From NCBI RefSeq assembly GCF_000422825.1, contig NZ_AUGU01000013.1, forward strand, positions 682,001 through 746,000: a stretch of DNA of 64,000 nt, given 5' to 3'. This DNA is from Nocardioides insulae DSM 17944 (GTDB lineage: Bacteria; Actinomycetota; Actinomycetes; Propionibacteriales; Nocardioidaceae). The notes below the pieces were generated by a model. It was not told the origin of the DNA and searched no databases. It was given only the letters and a program-made list of their open reading frames with translations. Positions 7,925 through 16,901 of the stretch are shown here, in pieces. The position numbers and the translations under genes are program-made. Positions within the stretch are counted from its first letter, which is position 1; each line of letters starts with the position of its first letter.

Positions 7925-8785
7925 GTGCGAGCCATCTGGAAGGGCGCGGTCAGCTTCGGCCTGGTGAGCGTGCCCGTGAAGCTGTACTCCGCGACCGAGT
8001 CCCACGATGTCGCCTTCCGGCAGGTGCACTACAAGGACGGCGGCCGGATCCGCTACCAGCGGGTGTGCTCCATCGACGGCGAGGAGGTGCCGTACGCCGA
8101 CATCGCGAAGGGCTACGAGACCGAGGACGGCGAGATGGTGATCCTCGACGAGGACGACCTCGCCTCCCTGCCCTCGACCTCCTCGCGGGAGATCGCGGTG
8201 GAGAAGTTCGTGCCGAGCGAGCAGATCGACCCGATGCTCTTCGAGAAGAGCTACTACCTCGAGCCGGAGAAGACCGGGGCCAAGCCCTACGCCCTGCTCC
8301 GCCAGGCCCTGCTCGAGGCGGACCGGATGGCGGTGGTCACGGTCGCGCTGCGACAGCGCACCACCGTCGCCGTACTCCGGGTCCGGCCGACCGAGACCGG
8401 CGATGTGATCGTGCTGCAGACCATGATGTGGCCCGACGAGGTCCGCACCCCGGACTTCTCCGTCGACCTCGACGAGATCGGTGAGGTCAAGGAGCAGGAG
8501 GTGGCGATGGCCCGGATGCTGGTCGAGACCCTGGCCGGCGACTTCGAGCCGGCCGAGTTCGAGGACGACTACGCCGACGCCGTCCAGGCACTGGTGCAGG
8601 CCAAGATCGAGGGCGGTGAGGTCCAGCGCACCGAGACCTCCACGAAGAGCTCCGGCGAGGTGGTCGACCTGCTCGCCGCCCTCCAGCGATCGGTGGCGGC
8701 CGCCAAGTCGAAGCGCGGAGAGGAGTCCGACGCCGACGGCGACGAGGAGAGCGAGGAGGGCTCACGCCGCTCCAGCGCCAGCTGA
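7925..8785 (+). CDS. ku: Ku, NHEJ end-binding protein
   Basis: A 286-residue homodimeric Ku ring protein that binds DNA ends and recruits LigD. The GTG at 7925 was chosen because the family begins with (M/V)RAIWKGAVSFGLV and an AAAGG ribosome site sits about 10 bases upstream. The reading frame stays open much further upstream without Ku similarity. The core Ku domain spans roughly residues 1-235. The acidic/basic C-terminal tail (SKRGEESDADGDEESEEGS) resembles the variable tails used for LigD contact or DNA threading. It is divergent from the ligase/polymerase genes, giving a compact NHEJ locus. Confidence 0.93.
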   Translation: MRAIWKGAVSFGLVSVPVKLYSATESHDVAFRQVHYKDGGRIRYQRVCSIDGEEVPYADIAKGYETEDGEMVILDEDDLASLPSTSSREIAVEKFVPSEQIDPMLFEKSYYLEPEKTGAKPYALLRQALLEADRMAVVTVALRQRTTVAVLRVRPTETGDVIVLQTMMWPDEVRTPDFSVDLDEIGEVKEQEVAMARMLVETLAGDFEPAEFEDDYADAVQALVQAKIEGGEVQRTETSTKSSGEVVDLLAALQRSVAAAKSKRGEESDADGDEESEEGSRRSSAS

Positions 8786-8799
8786 CCACCCACGCCCGC

Positions 8800-8847
8800 C
8801 GAACTCGTCGAGGCGCGTCTCCGCGCTCACCGGCCTCGACGAGTTCG
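8800..8847. terminator. Bidirectional terminator hairpin between ku and glutamate dehydrogenase
   Basis: A perfect 15-bp inverted repeat (8800-8814 CGAACTCGTCGAGGC with 8833-8847) with an 18-base loop lies in the gap between two convergent genes. No U-tract follows, as is common in high-GC actinobacteria. Its symmetric position would serve both genes. Confidence 0.7.
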
Positions 8848-8858
8848 ACCGGGGCAGA

Positions 8859-11800
8859 TCAGTCCAGCAACCCGCGGACGGCACGGACGCCGACCGAGAG
8901 CCGGGCCAGGTCGGACTCGCCGTCGGCACAGATCTGCTGGAGCGTCTCGGCGGCCCGGCCCACCTGCATGGCCTCCTGGTCCTCCCAGGTGGCGATCCGC
9001 GCCGGTGCGGAGTCCTCGCTCGCGGTGTGCGCCAGCACCTGCGCGGTGAGCTGGGCGTGGACGGAGTACAGGTCGTCGCGGATCGCCGCCCGCGCCATCG
9101 TGGTCCAGTTGTCGGTGCGAGGCAGCGCCACGATCCGGTCGAGGATCGCGGGCAGCCCGAGCCGCTCCCCCAGGGCGAAGTGCACCCTCGCCACCTCGTC
9201 GGGCTCGAGCCCGTCTCGGAGCGCGGTGTCCACGATCCCGAGCAGGGCGTAGGACGGGTCGAGGGTGGCGACCCGGGTCGCCAGCTTCTCGGGGACGCCG
9301 GCCTTCACCAGCCTCGCCTCGCGGGCGAGCATCGCCTCCAGTTCCCGGCCGGTGAGCAGGTCCGGCAGGGCGGCCAGCGTCTGCAGCACCGGAGCGACGA
9401 ACGCCCCGAACGTCGGGTCGTCGTCCACCGGGTGCTGCTGGGTGACCAGCCACCGGGTGGCCCGCTCGACCAGGGTGCGCATCTCGATCCGGATCCGGGT
9501 CTGCACGGAGGCGTCGACCTGGTGGTCGAGGGCGCGGACCTCGGCGAGCAACGGCGCCGACCCGTACACCCGCCGGGCGACGAAGTTGGCCCGGGTGAGC
9601 TGCGCGGTCGAGGCGCCGGACTCCATGGTGAGCCGCGGCCAGAAGGTCATCCCGGCCCGGTCGACCAGGTCGTTGACCACCTGGGTGACCACGATGTCGC
9701 GGCTAAGCGGGTGCGCGACGATCTGCTCGGTGAACCGCTCCCGGATCTCCGCCGGGAAGTAGTCGACCAGTTCGTCGCGGAAGCTGGGGTCGTCGGGCAG
9801 GTCGGTGGCCTCGAGTTCGCGGGCCAGCTCGATCTTGGTCCACGCCATCAGGACGGCGAGCTCGGGCACGGTCAGCACCCCTCCGGCCTCCAGCCGGCGG
9901 CGTACCTCCTTGCGCGACGGGAGCCCCTCGACCTCACGGTTGAGCACGCCGCGGCCCTCCAGGCGGCGCATCCACTCCTCGTGCACGTGGAGCAGGGACG
10001 GAGCGTGGGCCACGGCGCTGGCGAGGGCGAGGTTCTGCTCCTCGTTGTCGCGCAGCACCAACGTGGCGACCTCGTCGGTCATCGTGGCGAGCAGCGCGTT
10101 GCGCTGCTTGAGGGTGAGATCCCCGGCCGCGACCACCCGATCGAGCAGGATCTTCAGGTTGACCTCGCGGTCGGAGGTGTCCACGCCGGCGGAGTTGTCG
10201 ATGAAGTCGGTGTTGATCCTGCCGCCGGCGCCGTCGGCGCCGAGTCCGGCGTACTCGACGCGCCCGGCCTGGGTGAGGCCGAGGTTGCCGCCCTCACCGA
10301 TGATCGTGGCCCGGACGTCGCGGCCGTCGACCCGGACGGCGTCGTTGGTCTTGTCGCCCACCGAGGCGTGGGTCTCCTCGGAGGCCTTCACGTAGGTGCC
10401 GATGCCGCCGTTCCACAGCAGATCGACGGGAGCGCGCAGGATCGCCCGGATCAGCTCGTTGGGCGGCAGCAGGACGACGTCCTCCTCGAGCCCCAGGGCG
10501 GTGCGCATCTGCGGCGAGACCGGGATGGCCTTGAGGGTGCGCGACCAGATCCCGCCGCCCTCCGAGATCAGGCCGCGGTCGTAGTCCTGCCAGCTCGACC
10601 GCGGCAGGTCGAAGAGGCGGGACCGCTCGGCGAAGGAGACGGCCGGGTCCGGTGTCGGGTCGAGGAAGATGTCACGGTGGTCGAAGGCGGCTACCAAGCC
10701 GATGTGCTCGGAGAGCAGCATCCCGTTGCCGAAGACGTCTCCGGACATGTCGCCGACCCCGACCACGGTGAAGTCGTCCCGCTGGCAGTCGAGTCCGCGC
10801 TCGCGGAAGTGGCGTTGCACGGAGACCCAGGCGCCCCGGGCGGTGATGCCCATCGCCTTGTGGTCGTAGCCGACCGAGCCGCCCGACGCGAACGCGTCGC
10901 CGAGCCAGAAGTCGTACTCCGCCGACACCTCGTTGGCGAGGTCGGAGAAGGTCGCGGTGCCCTTGTCGGCGGCCACGACCAGATAGGGGTCGTCCCCGTC
11001 GTGCCGCACCACCCGGGGCGGAGGGACCACGCGCCGTTCGCCGCCGTCGTCGACGCGGTTGTCGGTCAGGTCGAGCAGGGAGCTGATGAACAACCGGTAG
11101 CAGGCCCTGCCTTCGGCCAGCCAGGCCTCGCGGTCGCCGACCGGCGGCAGTTGCTTGGGCACGAACCCGCCCTTGGCCCCCACAGGCACGATCACGGTGT
11201 TCTTCACCATCTGGGCCTTGACCAGGCCGAGCACCTCGGTGCGGAAGTCGTCGCGCCGGTCCGACCAGCGCAGTCCGCCACGGGCGATCTTGCCGAAGCG
11301 CAGGTGGACGCCCTCCACGCGCGGGGAGTAGACGAAGATCTCGTACTCCGGGCGAGGCTCGGGCAGATCCGGGATCGCGGTGGGGTCGAGCTTGATCGAG
11401 ATGGAGGGACGGTCGCGGTAGTAGTTGGTCCGCAGGGTCGCCCGGATGTGGGTGAGGTAGGACCGCAGCACCCGGTCGTGGTCGAGACTGGCCACGGCGT
11501 CCAGGGCCTCGGCGATCCGGCCGATGAGGTCCTCGACCCGGCGCTCCCGCTCCTGCGCCGAAGCGGCCTCGCGCGGGCCGGCAAGGTCGGCGAGGTCGGG
11601 ATCGAAACGGGCCTCGAAGAGCTGGACCAGCAGGCGGGTCAGCGCGACGTTGCCGAGCAGCGAAGCCTCGATCGTGGACAGCGTGAAGGGCGTGCCACCC
11701 TGCCGCATGAACTTGGCGTAGGCCCGGAGCACGGCGACCTGTCGCCACGGCAGACCGGCCCCCATCACCAGGGCGTTGAAGCCGTCGACCTCGGCCGCCC

Positions 11801-13826
11801 CCTGCCACAGCGCTCGCACGGTGTCGGTGAACAGGGTGCGGGCGTGGTCGGACTCGACGTCGATCCCCACCCCCGGGTCCGACTGGTCGTAGCGCAGGCC
11901 GAAGTCGTAGATGAAGCAGCGCCGCTGCTCGCGCACATCTCCCACCAGCAGCTCGTAAGGGCGCTCGTCGGTCACCTCGACCCCGGTGCAGGCGAGGATC
12001 GGGAGCACCTCGGAGAGGGACAGCGGCTCACCGACGCGGAACACCTTGAGCCGGAACTCGCCGGGGCCGGCGTCGGGCGTCTGCAGGAGCAGCAGGTCGA
12101 TGCCACCTCCGCCCTCCTCCAGCCGCGCGACCCGGCCGAGGTCGGAGGCGCCGGTGCGGGCGCCGTAGTCCTCCTTGTAGCCCTCCGGGAAGGCGTCCAG
12201 GTAGCGGCGCCCCAACCGCGCGCCGACCTGCTCGCCGAACTCCGCGTCGAGGGCTGCGGCGAGGTCGTCGCGCCAGCTGCGCGAGGCCTCCTGGAAGCGT
12301 CGCTCCAGGTCGACCAGGTCGACCTCCGGCAGCCGGCCCTCGAGCAATTCGCTGTCCGGCACGTGCACCACGAAGTGCACCCGTGCCGTGGTGGACTCGC
12401 TGATCCGGACGGTGAACTCGATGTCCTCGGCGTGCAGTTGCTCGGTGAGGATGCGGGAGAACCGCTCCCGCACCTGGGTGCTGTAGCGGTCGCGGGGCAG
12501 GGTGACCAGCACGGAGACGTAGCGCCCGTAGGTGTCGTTGCGGACCAGGATCCGCAGCCGGCGCCGTTCGCGAGCCTCCATCGCCGCCTCGGCCATCGGC
12601 GCGAGCTCGTCGACGGGGGTGTGGAACAGCTCGTCGCGGGGGTAGGACTCCAGGGTGTCGATCAGCATCTTGCCGGCATGGCTGGCCGGGTCGAACCGGC
12701 TGTACTCCAGCACCGCGGCGACCTTCTCCCGGAGCAACGGGATCCGGTGCAGCGACTCCGTGTACGCCGCACTGGAGAACAGGCCCAGGAAACGACGCTC
12801 CCCCACGACCTCACCACGCTCGTCGAAGCGCTTGACCCCCACGTAGTCGAGGTACGCCGGCCGGTGCACGGTCGCGCGGGAGTTCGCCTTCGCCAGCACC
12901 AGCAGCTTCTGCTCGCGGGCCTTGACCCGGACCGGCTCGGGGAGCCGGCCACTCGCGCTCAGGTCGGGGTCGGCACGCAGGATGCCCAGCCCGCTCCCGG
13001 CGTGCGCCCGCAACGCCTCCTGGCCGGGCTCACCGACCAGGTCGTACTCACGGAAGCCGAGGAAGGTGAAGTGGTCGTCGGCGAGCCACTCCAGCAGGTC
13101 GGTGCTCTGCCGCAGTTCCTCGGCGTCCACGGAGCTCGGCGGGTCGGACCGGAGATCGGCGACGATCCCGTCGAGCCGGTCGGCCATCTTGTCCCAGTCC
13201 TCGACCGCCTCGCGGACGTCGCGGAGCACCCGCAGCAGGTCGCCGACGAGGGCGTCCTCGTCGGCCTCCGCGAGCCGGTCGATCTCGACGTGCATCCAGG
13301 ATTCGCGCACCAGCCCCTCGGCGGGTTCGCGCGAGCCGTCCTCGACCGCGTGCATCGCTACCAGGGCACCGGCGACGTCGCGCTCGACGTCGAAGCCGGG
13401 GTGGATCACCAGGTGCACCTCGCGCAACTGGCGGGAGAGCTCCATGGACACCGAGTCGACCAGGAACGGCATGTCGTCCACGACGATCTCCACCACCGAG
13501 TGCGACCCGGCGGACCAGCCGTGATCTCCCGGGGTCGGCGTCTCCACCCGCACCGAGGCGGTGCCCTGTGGCCGGGTCTGCGCCAACCGCAGATGCGATG
13601 CGAAGGCGCCGTACAGGTCGCCGGCGGTGCGATCCTCGAGATCCTCCGGCGCGACATGGCGATAGTAGGCCGCCATCAGCGGCTCCGCATCGTCGCGCGC
13701 GGGCCCTCCGGACCCGCGTGAGGAGCGGGCCAGATCGGCCGCCTCCCTCACCAGCGCCGTCTTGAGACCTTCCAGGGGCAGGGCTGCGTGTTGCGTCGAC
13801 GTTGACACTCCATGAGCGTAGGTCAT
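8859..13826 (-). CDS. NAD-specific glutamate dehydrogenase, large type
   Basis: About 1655 residues, the size of the L-180/GDH2 class (the mycobacterial enzyme is about 1600). It converts glutamate to 2-oxoglutarate and ammonia with NAD. An N-terminal ACT-like regulatory half is followed by the catalytic half, with KIARGGLRWSDRRDDFRTE, the KNTVIVPVGAKGGF lysine region and GDMSGDVFGNGML of the nucleotide site. The ATG at 13826 was taken as start; an in-frame GTG/ATG series continues 14 codons upstream to 13868, and a GTG slightly downstream is also possible. The gene stands alone, ending against ku. In mycobacteria this enzyme is inhibited by GarA; no such gene is visible here. Confidence 0.93.
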   Translation of the reverse strand: MTYAHGVSTSTQHAALPLEGLKTALVREAADLARSSRGSGGPARDDAEPLMAAYYRHVAPEDLEDRTAGDLYGAFASHLRLAQTRPQGTASVRVETPTPGDHGWSAGSHSVVEIVVDDMPFLVDSVSMELSRQLREVHLVIHPGFDVERDVAGALVAMHAVEDGSREPAEGLVRESWMHVEIDRLAEADEDALVGDLLRVLRDVREAVEDWDKMADRLDGIVADLRSDPPSSVDAEELRQSTDLLEWLADDHFTFLGFREYDLVGEPGQEALRAHAGSGLGILRADPDLSASGRLPEPVRVKAREQKLLVLAKANSRATVHRPAYLDYVGVKRFDERGEVVGERRFLGLFSSAAYTESLHRIPLLREKVAAVLEYSRFDPASHAGKMLIDTLESYPRDELFHTPVDELAPMAEAAMEARERRRLRILVRNDTYGRYVSVLVTLPRDRYSTQVRERFSRILTEQLHAEDIEFTVRISESTTARVHFVVHVPDSELLEGRLPEVDLVDLERRFQEASRSWRDDLAAALDAEFGEQVGARLGRRYLDAFPEGYKEDYGARTGASDLGRVARLEEGGGGIDLLLLQTPDAGPGEFRLKVFRVGEPLSLSEVLPILACTGVEVTDERPYELLVGDVREQRRCFIYDFGLRYDQSDPGVGIDVESDHARTLFTDTVRALWQGAAEVDGFNALVMGAGLPWRQVAVLRAYAKFMRQGGTPFTLSTIEASLLGNVALTRLLVQLFEARFDPDLADLAGPREAASAQERERRVEDLIGRIAEALDAVASLDHDRVLRSYLTHIRATLRTNYYRDRPSISIKLDPTAIPDLPEPRPEYEIFVYSPRVEGVHLRFGKIARGGLRWSDRRDDFRTEVLGLVKAQMVKNTVIVPVGAKGGFVPKQLPPVGDREAWLAEGRACYRLFISSLLDLTDNRVDDGGERRVVPPPRVVRHDGDDPYLVVAADKGTATFSDLANEVSAEYDFWLGDAFASGGSVGYDHKAMGITARGAWVSVQRHFRERGLDCQRDDFTVVGVGDMSGDVFGNGMLLSEHIGLVAAFDHRDIFLDPTPDPAVSFAERSRLFDLPRSSWQDYDRGLISEGGGIWSRTLKAIPVSPQMRTALGLEEDVVLLPPNELIRAILRAPVDLLWNGGIGTYVKASEETHASVGDKTNDAVRVDGRDVRATIIGEGGNLGLTQAGRVEYAGLGADGAGGRINTDFIDNSAGVDTSDREVNLKILLDRVVAAGDLTLKQRNALLATMTDEVATLVLRDNEEQNLALASAVAHAPSLLHVHEEWMRRLEGRGVLNREVEGLPSRKEVRRRLEAGGVLTVPELAVLMAWTKIELARELEATDLPDDPSFRDELVDYFPAEIRERFTEQIVAHPLSRDIVVTQVVNDLVDRAGMTFWPRLTMESGASTAQLTRANFVARRVYGSAPLLAEVRALDHQVDASVQTRIRIEMRTLVERATRWLVTQQHPVDDDPTFGAFVAPVLQTLAALPDLLTGRELEAMLAREARLVKAGVPEKLATRVATLDPSYALLGIVDTALRDGLEPDEVARVHFALGERLGLPAILDRIVALPRTDNWTTMARAAIRDDLYSVHAQLTAQVLAHTASEDSAPARIATWEDQEAMQVGRAAETLQQICADGESDLARLSVGVRAVRGLLD

Positions 13827-13927
13827 CCGCGGTCGTGTCCGGGCGCGGACGAGGGGGTCCGGTCGCAAGAGTGTCTTGGATCCGAGACGCGCTCGCGTCC
13901 CGCTGGCCGACGGGCATGATGGGCACC

Positions 13928-14419
13928 ATGACGACTCACCTCGCCCACGAGATCCGGTACGCCGCCCCCCTCGACCAGGTGGCGGCGATGCTGGGAGACC
14001 CCGCCTACCGCGAGGCGGTCTGCGATGCCCAGAAGGTCGTCCGCCGCACCGTCACCGTCAGCGGCGAACCCGGCGTCGGCACCGGCCGCGAGGTGATCGT
14101 CGACCGGGCCATGTCCGCCCAGGGCATCCCCTCCTTCGCCAAGAAGCTGGTCGGCGAGGAGATCCAGATCGTGCAGCGCGAGCAGTGGGCGAGCGAGTCC
14201 GCGGCCGGCGTGGAGGTCACCATCCCGGGCAAGCCCGGGTCGATGTCCGGGCAGGCCACCCTCACCGAGGACGCCGGCAGCACCGTGTACCGCATGGACC
14301 TGGACATCAGCGTGTCCATCCCGTTCGTCGGCGGCAAGGTCGAGCAACTGGTGCGCGACCTGATGCTCAAGGCCCTCGCCAGGGAGGAGCGGGTCGGCAC
14401 CCGCTGGCTCGCCCGCTGA
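13928..14419 (+). CDS. DUF2505 family protein
   Basis: A 163-residue soluble protein with the SRPBCC-like DUF2505 pattern: an N-terminal THLAHEIRYAAPLDQVAAML segment, alternating strands, and a C-terminal amphipathic helix (VGGKVEQLVRDLMLKAL). Actinobacterial members are common but have no defined role; a lipid or small-ligand cavity is suggested by the fold. The ATG at 13928 was chosen because homologues start at this conserved segment, although two in-frame ATGs lie 9-12 bases upstream. It is divergent from glutamate dehydrogenase. Confidence 0.75.
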   Translation: MTTHLAHEIRYAAPLDQVAAMLGDPAYREAVCDAQKVVRRTVTVSGEPGVGTGREVIVDRAMSAQGIPSFAKKLVGEEIQIVQREQWASESAAGVEVTIPGKPGSMSGQATLTEDAGSTVYRMDLDISVSIPFVGGKVEQLVRDLMLKALAREERVGTRWLAR

Positions 14420-14465
14420 GGCCGGATTCGTCGGCCGTGGACCTCGGCCGGGCGGTCTGACCGGC

Positions 14466-14813
14466 TCAGGAATCGATCAGGTCGGGGATCTCCTGGGTCG
14501 CGAACCAGGCGAGATCCTCGTCCGGGTCTGCGTCCGCGGGGCGCGCCTCCGCGTCGGCGTGCACCGCCACCACCTCGCGCAGCGGCACCTCGCCCGCAGC
14601 GCTCTCCACCTCCACGACCACCACCACTCGCCGACCGGGCTCGCCCGCCAGACGGGCGAGCGAGTCCTCGGCCGCGGACATCAGCGCGGCATACTCCCCC
14701 TCCTCGGAGGTATCGGGCGCGAGATAGCCCGCCTCCGTGGACGGGATCCGTCCGGCCGCGTGCCAGGCGGCCAGGTCCGCGACCGTGGCGGGCAGGTAGA
14801 TGCGAGTGGTCAT
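14466..14813 (-). CDS. DUF6912 family small protein
   Basis: A 115-residue acidic protein beginning MTTRIYLPATVADLAAWHAAG, which resembles the actinobacterial DUF6912 family. It has no membrane segment or signal and no recognised active site; the C-terminal third is Asp/Glu-rich. The ATG at 14813 is preferred over an in-frame GTG three codons upstream. It converges with the DUF2505 gene and follows the wax-ester synthase gene on the same strand by about 40 bases. Function unknown. Confidence 0.65.
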   Translation of the reverse strand: MTTRIYLPATVADLAAWHAAGRIPSTEAGYLAPDTSEEGEYAALMSAAEDSLARLAGEPGRRVVVVVEVESAAGEVPLREVVAVHADAEARPADADPDEDLAWFATQEIPDLIDS

Positions 14814-14853
14814 GCGGGGCACCGTTCGACGCGAGACGAGCTAGCGGCTGGGT

Positions 14854-16302
14854 TCATGGGGCGATCTTGCCCGACCGGCGTCCGCGGCGGAGACGGCGGC
14901 GTCCCGACGTGGTGTCGTCGAGCTCGTCCAGCGCCTCGCGCAGGCATTGACCCAGCACCTCGTCGTCCGGCACCAGGTCGCGGTCGGCGGTGATCCCGAA
15001 GAAGACCTTCCCGTCGTAGGAGGTCACTCCGACGGCCAGCGCGTGACCGGGGAGCAACGGGTGCACCGGGTAGCTGGCGGTCATCGGCGCACCCGCGGCG
15101 TACAGGGTGCTCTGCGGCCCGGGCACGTTGACCACGCTGATCTGGAAGCTGCGCGGCTGAGCCGCGGCCACCCGCGCCCCCATCGCATGGAAGGTCGTCG
15201 GCGCGAACCCCGCATAGCCGGCCAGACGTTGCGCCGGGACGGCCCGCTCGGAGGCCCGGTGCTTCTCGAAGGAGTACGACACCTGGTGGAGACGGACGAC
15301 TGCGCTGGGTTCACCGATCGGCAGGTCGACGAGGTGGGGGGCGATCTGGGTGCCCATCGAGGTGGCCTCCAGTTCCTCGTCGAGCACGCTCACCGGCACC
15401 AGGGCCCTGATGGTGCGGAGCCCGGCCAGTGATTCGGCCCGGGTCATCAACCACCCGCGCAGACCACCGGCGACCACCGCGAGGACGACGTCGTTGACCG
15501 AGCCACCGTGTGCTTCGCGCACCCGCTGGTAGGCACTGAGCTCGGTCTCCACGAACGTGACCCGGCGCTGCCGCGACAGCCGGCCGCCGATCGGCGTGGG
15601 TCGGGACGGCGTCCGGCCGACGACGGTCCGCGCCACGCGCGCCACCCGGCGACGTGAACGGCGCATCCCCCGCAGGACCCCGGTCCCCGCACCCTCCACG
15701 GTGTGCCGCAGGGTGCCCGGATTCGTGAGGTTGTCCTGCACCGCGTCGAGCACCAGCGCCAGCGAGGACGGTGTACCGCGCGGCGCCCAGGCCTCCTCGC
15801 CCAGCGGCCGTCGGTCCGGCGCGTTGTCCAGCAGCAACTGACCGAGGTCGACGGTGTCGACCCCGTCGACCAGGACCTGGTGGGTCTTGGTGAGCAGGGC
15901 CACCCGGCCTCCGGCGAGTCCCTCCACCAGGTAGGCCTCCCACAGCGGCCGGCTCCGGTCCAGCGGACGCGACACGATCCGGGCCACCAGGTCCCGGAGC
16001 TGGTCGTCGCCACCGGGACGCGGCACCGCCGAGCGGCGTACGTGATAGTCGAGGTCGAAGCCGGGGTCGTCGACCCAGACCGGGTGGGCGAGCCGGCCAG
16101 GAACCACCTGCACGCGCTTGCGGTAGCGCGGCAGGAACTCCAACCGTTCGGCCACCAGATCCAGCAGCGCGTCGAACGCGAGCCCGGGCTCGCCGCCACT
16201 CCCGCCGGGGTCGAAGATCTGGACGGTCGCATTGGTGCGCGGCGCCGTCTCGCTCTCGTCCCGCAACAGGCCCGCGTCACGCGGGGTCAGTCGTTCCCCC
16301 AT
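14854..16302 (-). CDS. Wax ester synthase/diacylglycerol acyltransferase (WS/DGAT)
   Basis: A 482-residue bifunctional acyltransferase of the actinobacterial WS/DGAT family, which makes triacylglycerol or wax esters from acyl-CoA. The N-terminal segment (LTPRDAGLLRDESETAPRTNATVQ) is typical. The catalytic HHxxxDG motif appears as THQVLVDG (about residue 140), keeping the second-position pattern H-x-x-x-x-D-G but with Gln for one His. The second half has PLP/NVPGP-type motifs (SVVNVPGPQSTLY near 408). If the first His of the pair is essential, activity may be altered, though single-His variants exist in the family. It is divergent from the lipoprotein gene. Confidence 0.88.
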   Translation of the reverse strand: MGERLTPRDAGLLRDESETAPRTNATVQIFDPGGSGGEPGLAFDALLDLVAERLEFLPRYRKRVQVVPGRLAHPVWVDDPGFDLDYHVRRSAVPRPGGDDQLRDLVARIVSRPLDRSRPLWEAYLVEGLAGGRVALLTKTHQVLVDGVDTVDLGQLLLDNAPDRRPLGEEAWAPRGTPSSLALVLDAVQDNLTNPGTLRHTVEGAGTGVLRGMRRSRRRVARVARTVVGRTPSRPTPIGGRLSRQRRVTFVETELSAYQRVREAHGGSVNDVVLAVVAGGLRGWLMTRAESLAGLRTIRALVPVSVLDEELEATSMGTQIAPHLVDLPIGEPSAVVRLHQVSYSFEKHRASERAVPAQRLAGYAGFAPTTFHAMGARVAAAQPRSFQISVVNVPGPQSTLYAAGAPMTASYPVHPLLPGHALAVGVTSYDGKVFFGITADRDLVPDDEVLGQCLREALDELDDTTSGRRRLRRGRRSGKIAP

Positions 16303-16503
16303 CGGCCCCCCCCTACTCCGTCGTTCCCGCGGTCATCATGCCCCGACAGCCGCCCTCGGTGACCCACCTCACCGAAGATCCTTGCGGTGGGCCCAGCTTT
16401 CTTGGACGGCTCTCAGATTGTGCTGCGATGGTGGCAGAACTCCGGTCGCGCCGATCGTGCGTCCGGGCTTTGATCTCCCTGCATTCCGCGAGAAAGGCGA
16501 ACC

Positions 16504-16869
16504 ATGCGGCGCACCCTGGCCGTCCTCACCCTCCTCGTCGGCCTGTTCGCGCTGACGGCGTGCGGCAGTGACGACGACACCGCGGACGGGGCCGGCTCGT
16601 CGGAGCCGGTGACCATCCAGGTCGAGTTCTCCGGAGACACCGTCACCCCCAACGGCGAGCGGGTCGAGGTGCCGCTGGGTCAAGACGTCGAGTTCGAGGT
16701 GAAGGCGGACGCGCCGGGCGAGCTGCACATCCACGCCGATCCCGAGAAGACCCTCGAGTACGACGCCGGCACCACCGTGGTGCAGGCCGGATCCTTCGAC
16801 CGGGCCGGGATCTACGAGGTGGAGTCCCACGCGCTGGACAAGACCATCGTCCAGCTCGAGGTGAGCTGA
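16504..16869 (+). CDS. Cupredoxin-like lipoprotein
   Basis: A 121-residue exported lipoprotein: signal sequence residues 1-19 with lipobox LTAC, a short Asp-rich spacer, then a single beta-sandwich-like domain (about 34-121) resembling cupredoxin/EfeO-N folds. No classical Cys/Met copper ligand set is visible; the only histidine cluster is GELHIHADPE, so metal binding is uncertain. It is followed 32 bases later by a polytopic membrane protein on the same strand, suggesting a two-gene unit in which the lipoprotein is the outer-face partner. The ATG has a purine-rich GAGAAAGG site. Confidence 0.72.
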   Translation: MRRTLAVLTLLVGLFALTACGSDDDTADGAGSSEPVTIQVEFSGDTVTPNGERVEVPLGQDVEFEVKADAPGELHIHADPEKTLEYDAGTTVVQAGSFDRAGIYEVESHALDKTIVQLEVS

Positions 16870-16901
16870 CCACGCGGTTCAGCCCGACTGAGCACTCCCC
16901 C

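Noticed and set aside
5866-8484. An 872-codon plus-strand open frame running over the riboswitch, ligD genes and into ku
   Set aside because: It contradicts three well-supported genes and a riboswitch; no motif.
8481-13721. A very long plus-strand open frame (about 1746 codons) opposite glutamate dehydrogenase
   Set aside because: It lies antisense to a well-supported enzyme gene and has low-complexity, Gly/Asp/Arg-rich sequence without any family motif; such frames arise from GC-rich third codon positions.
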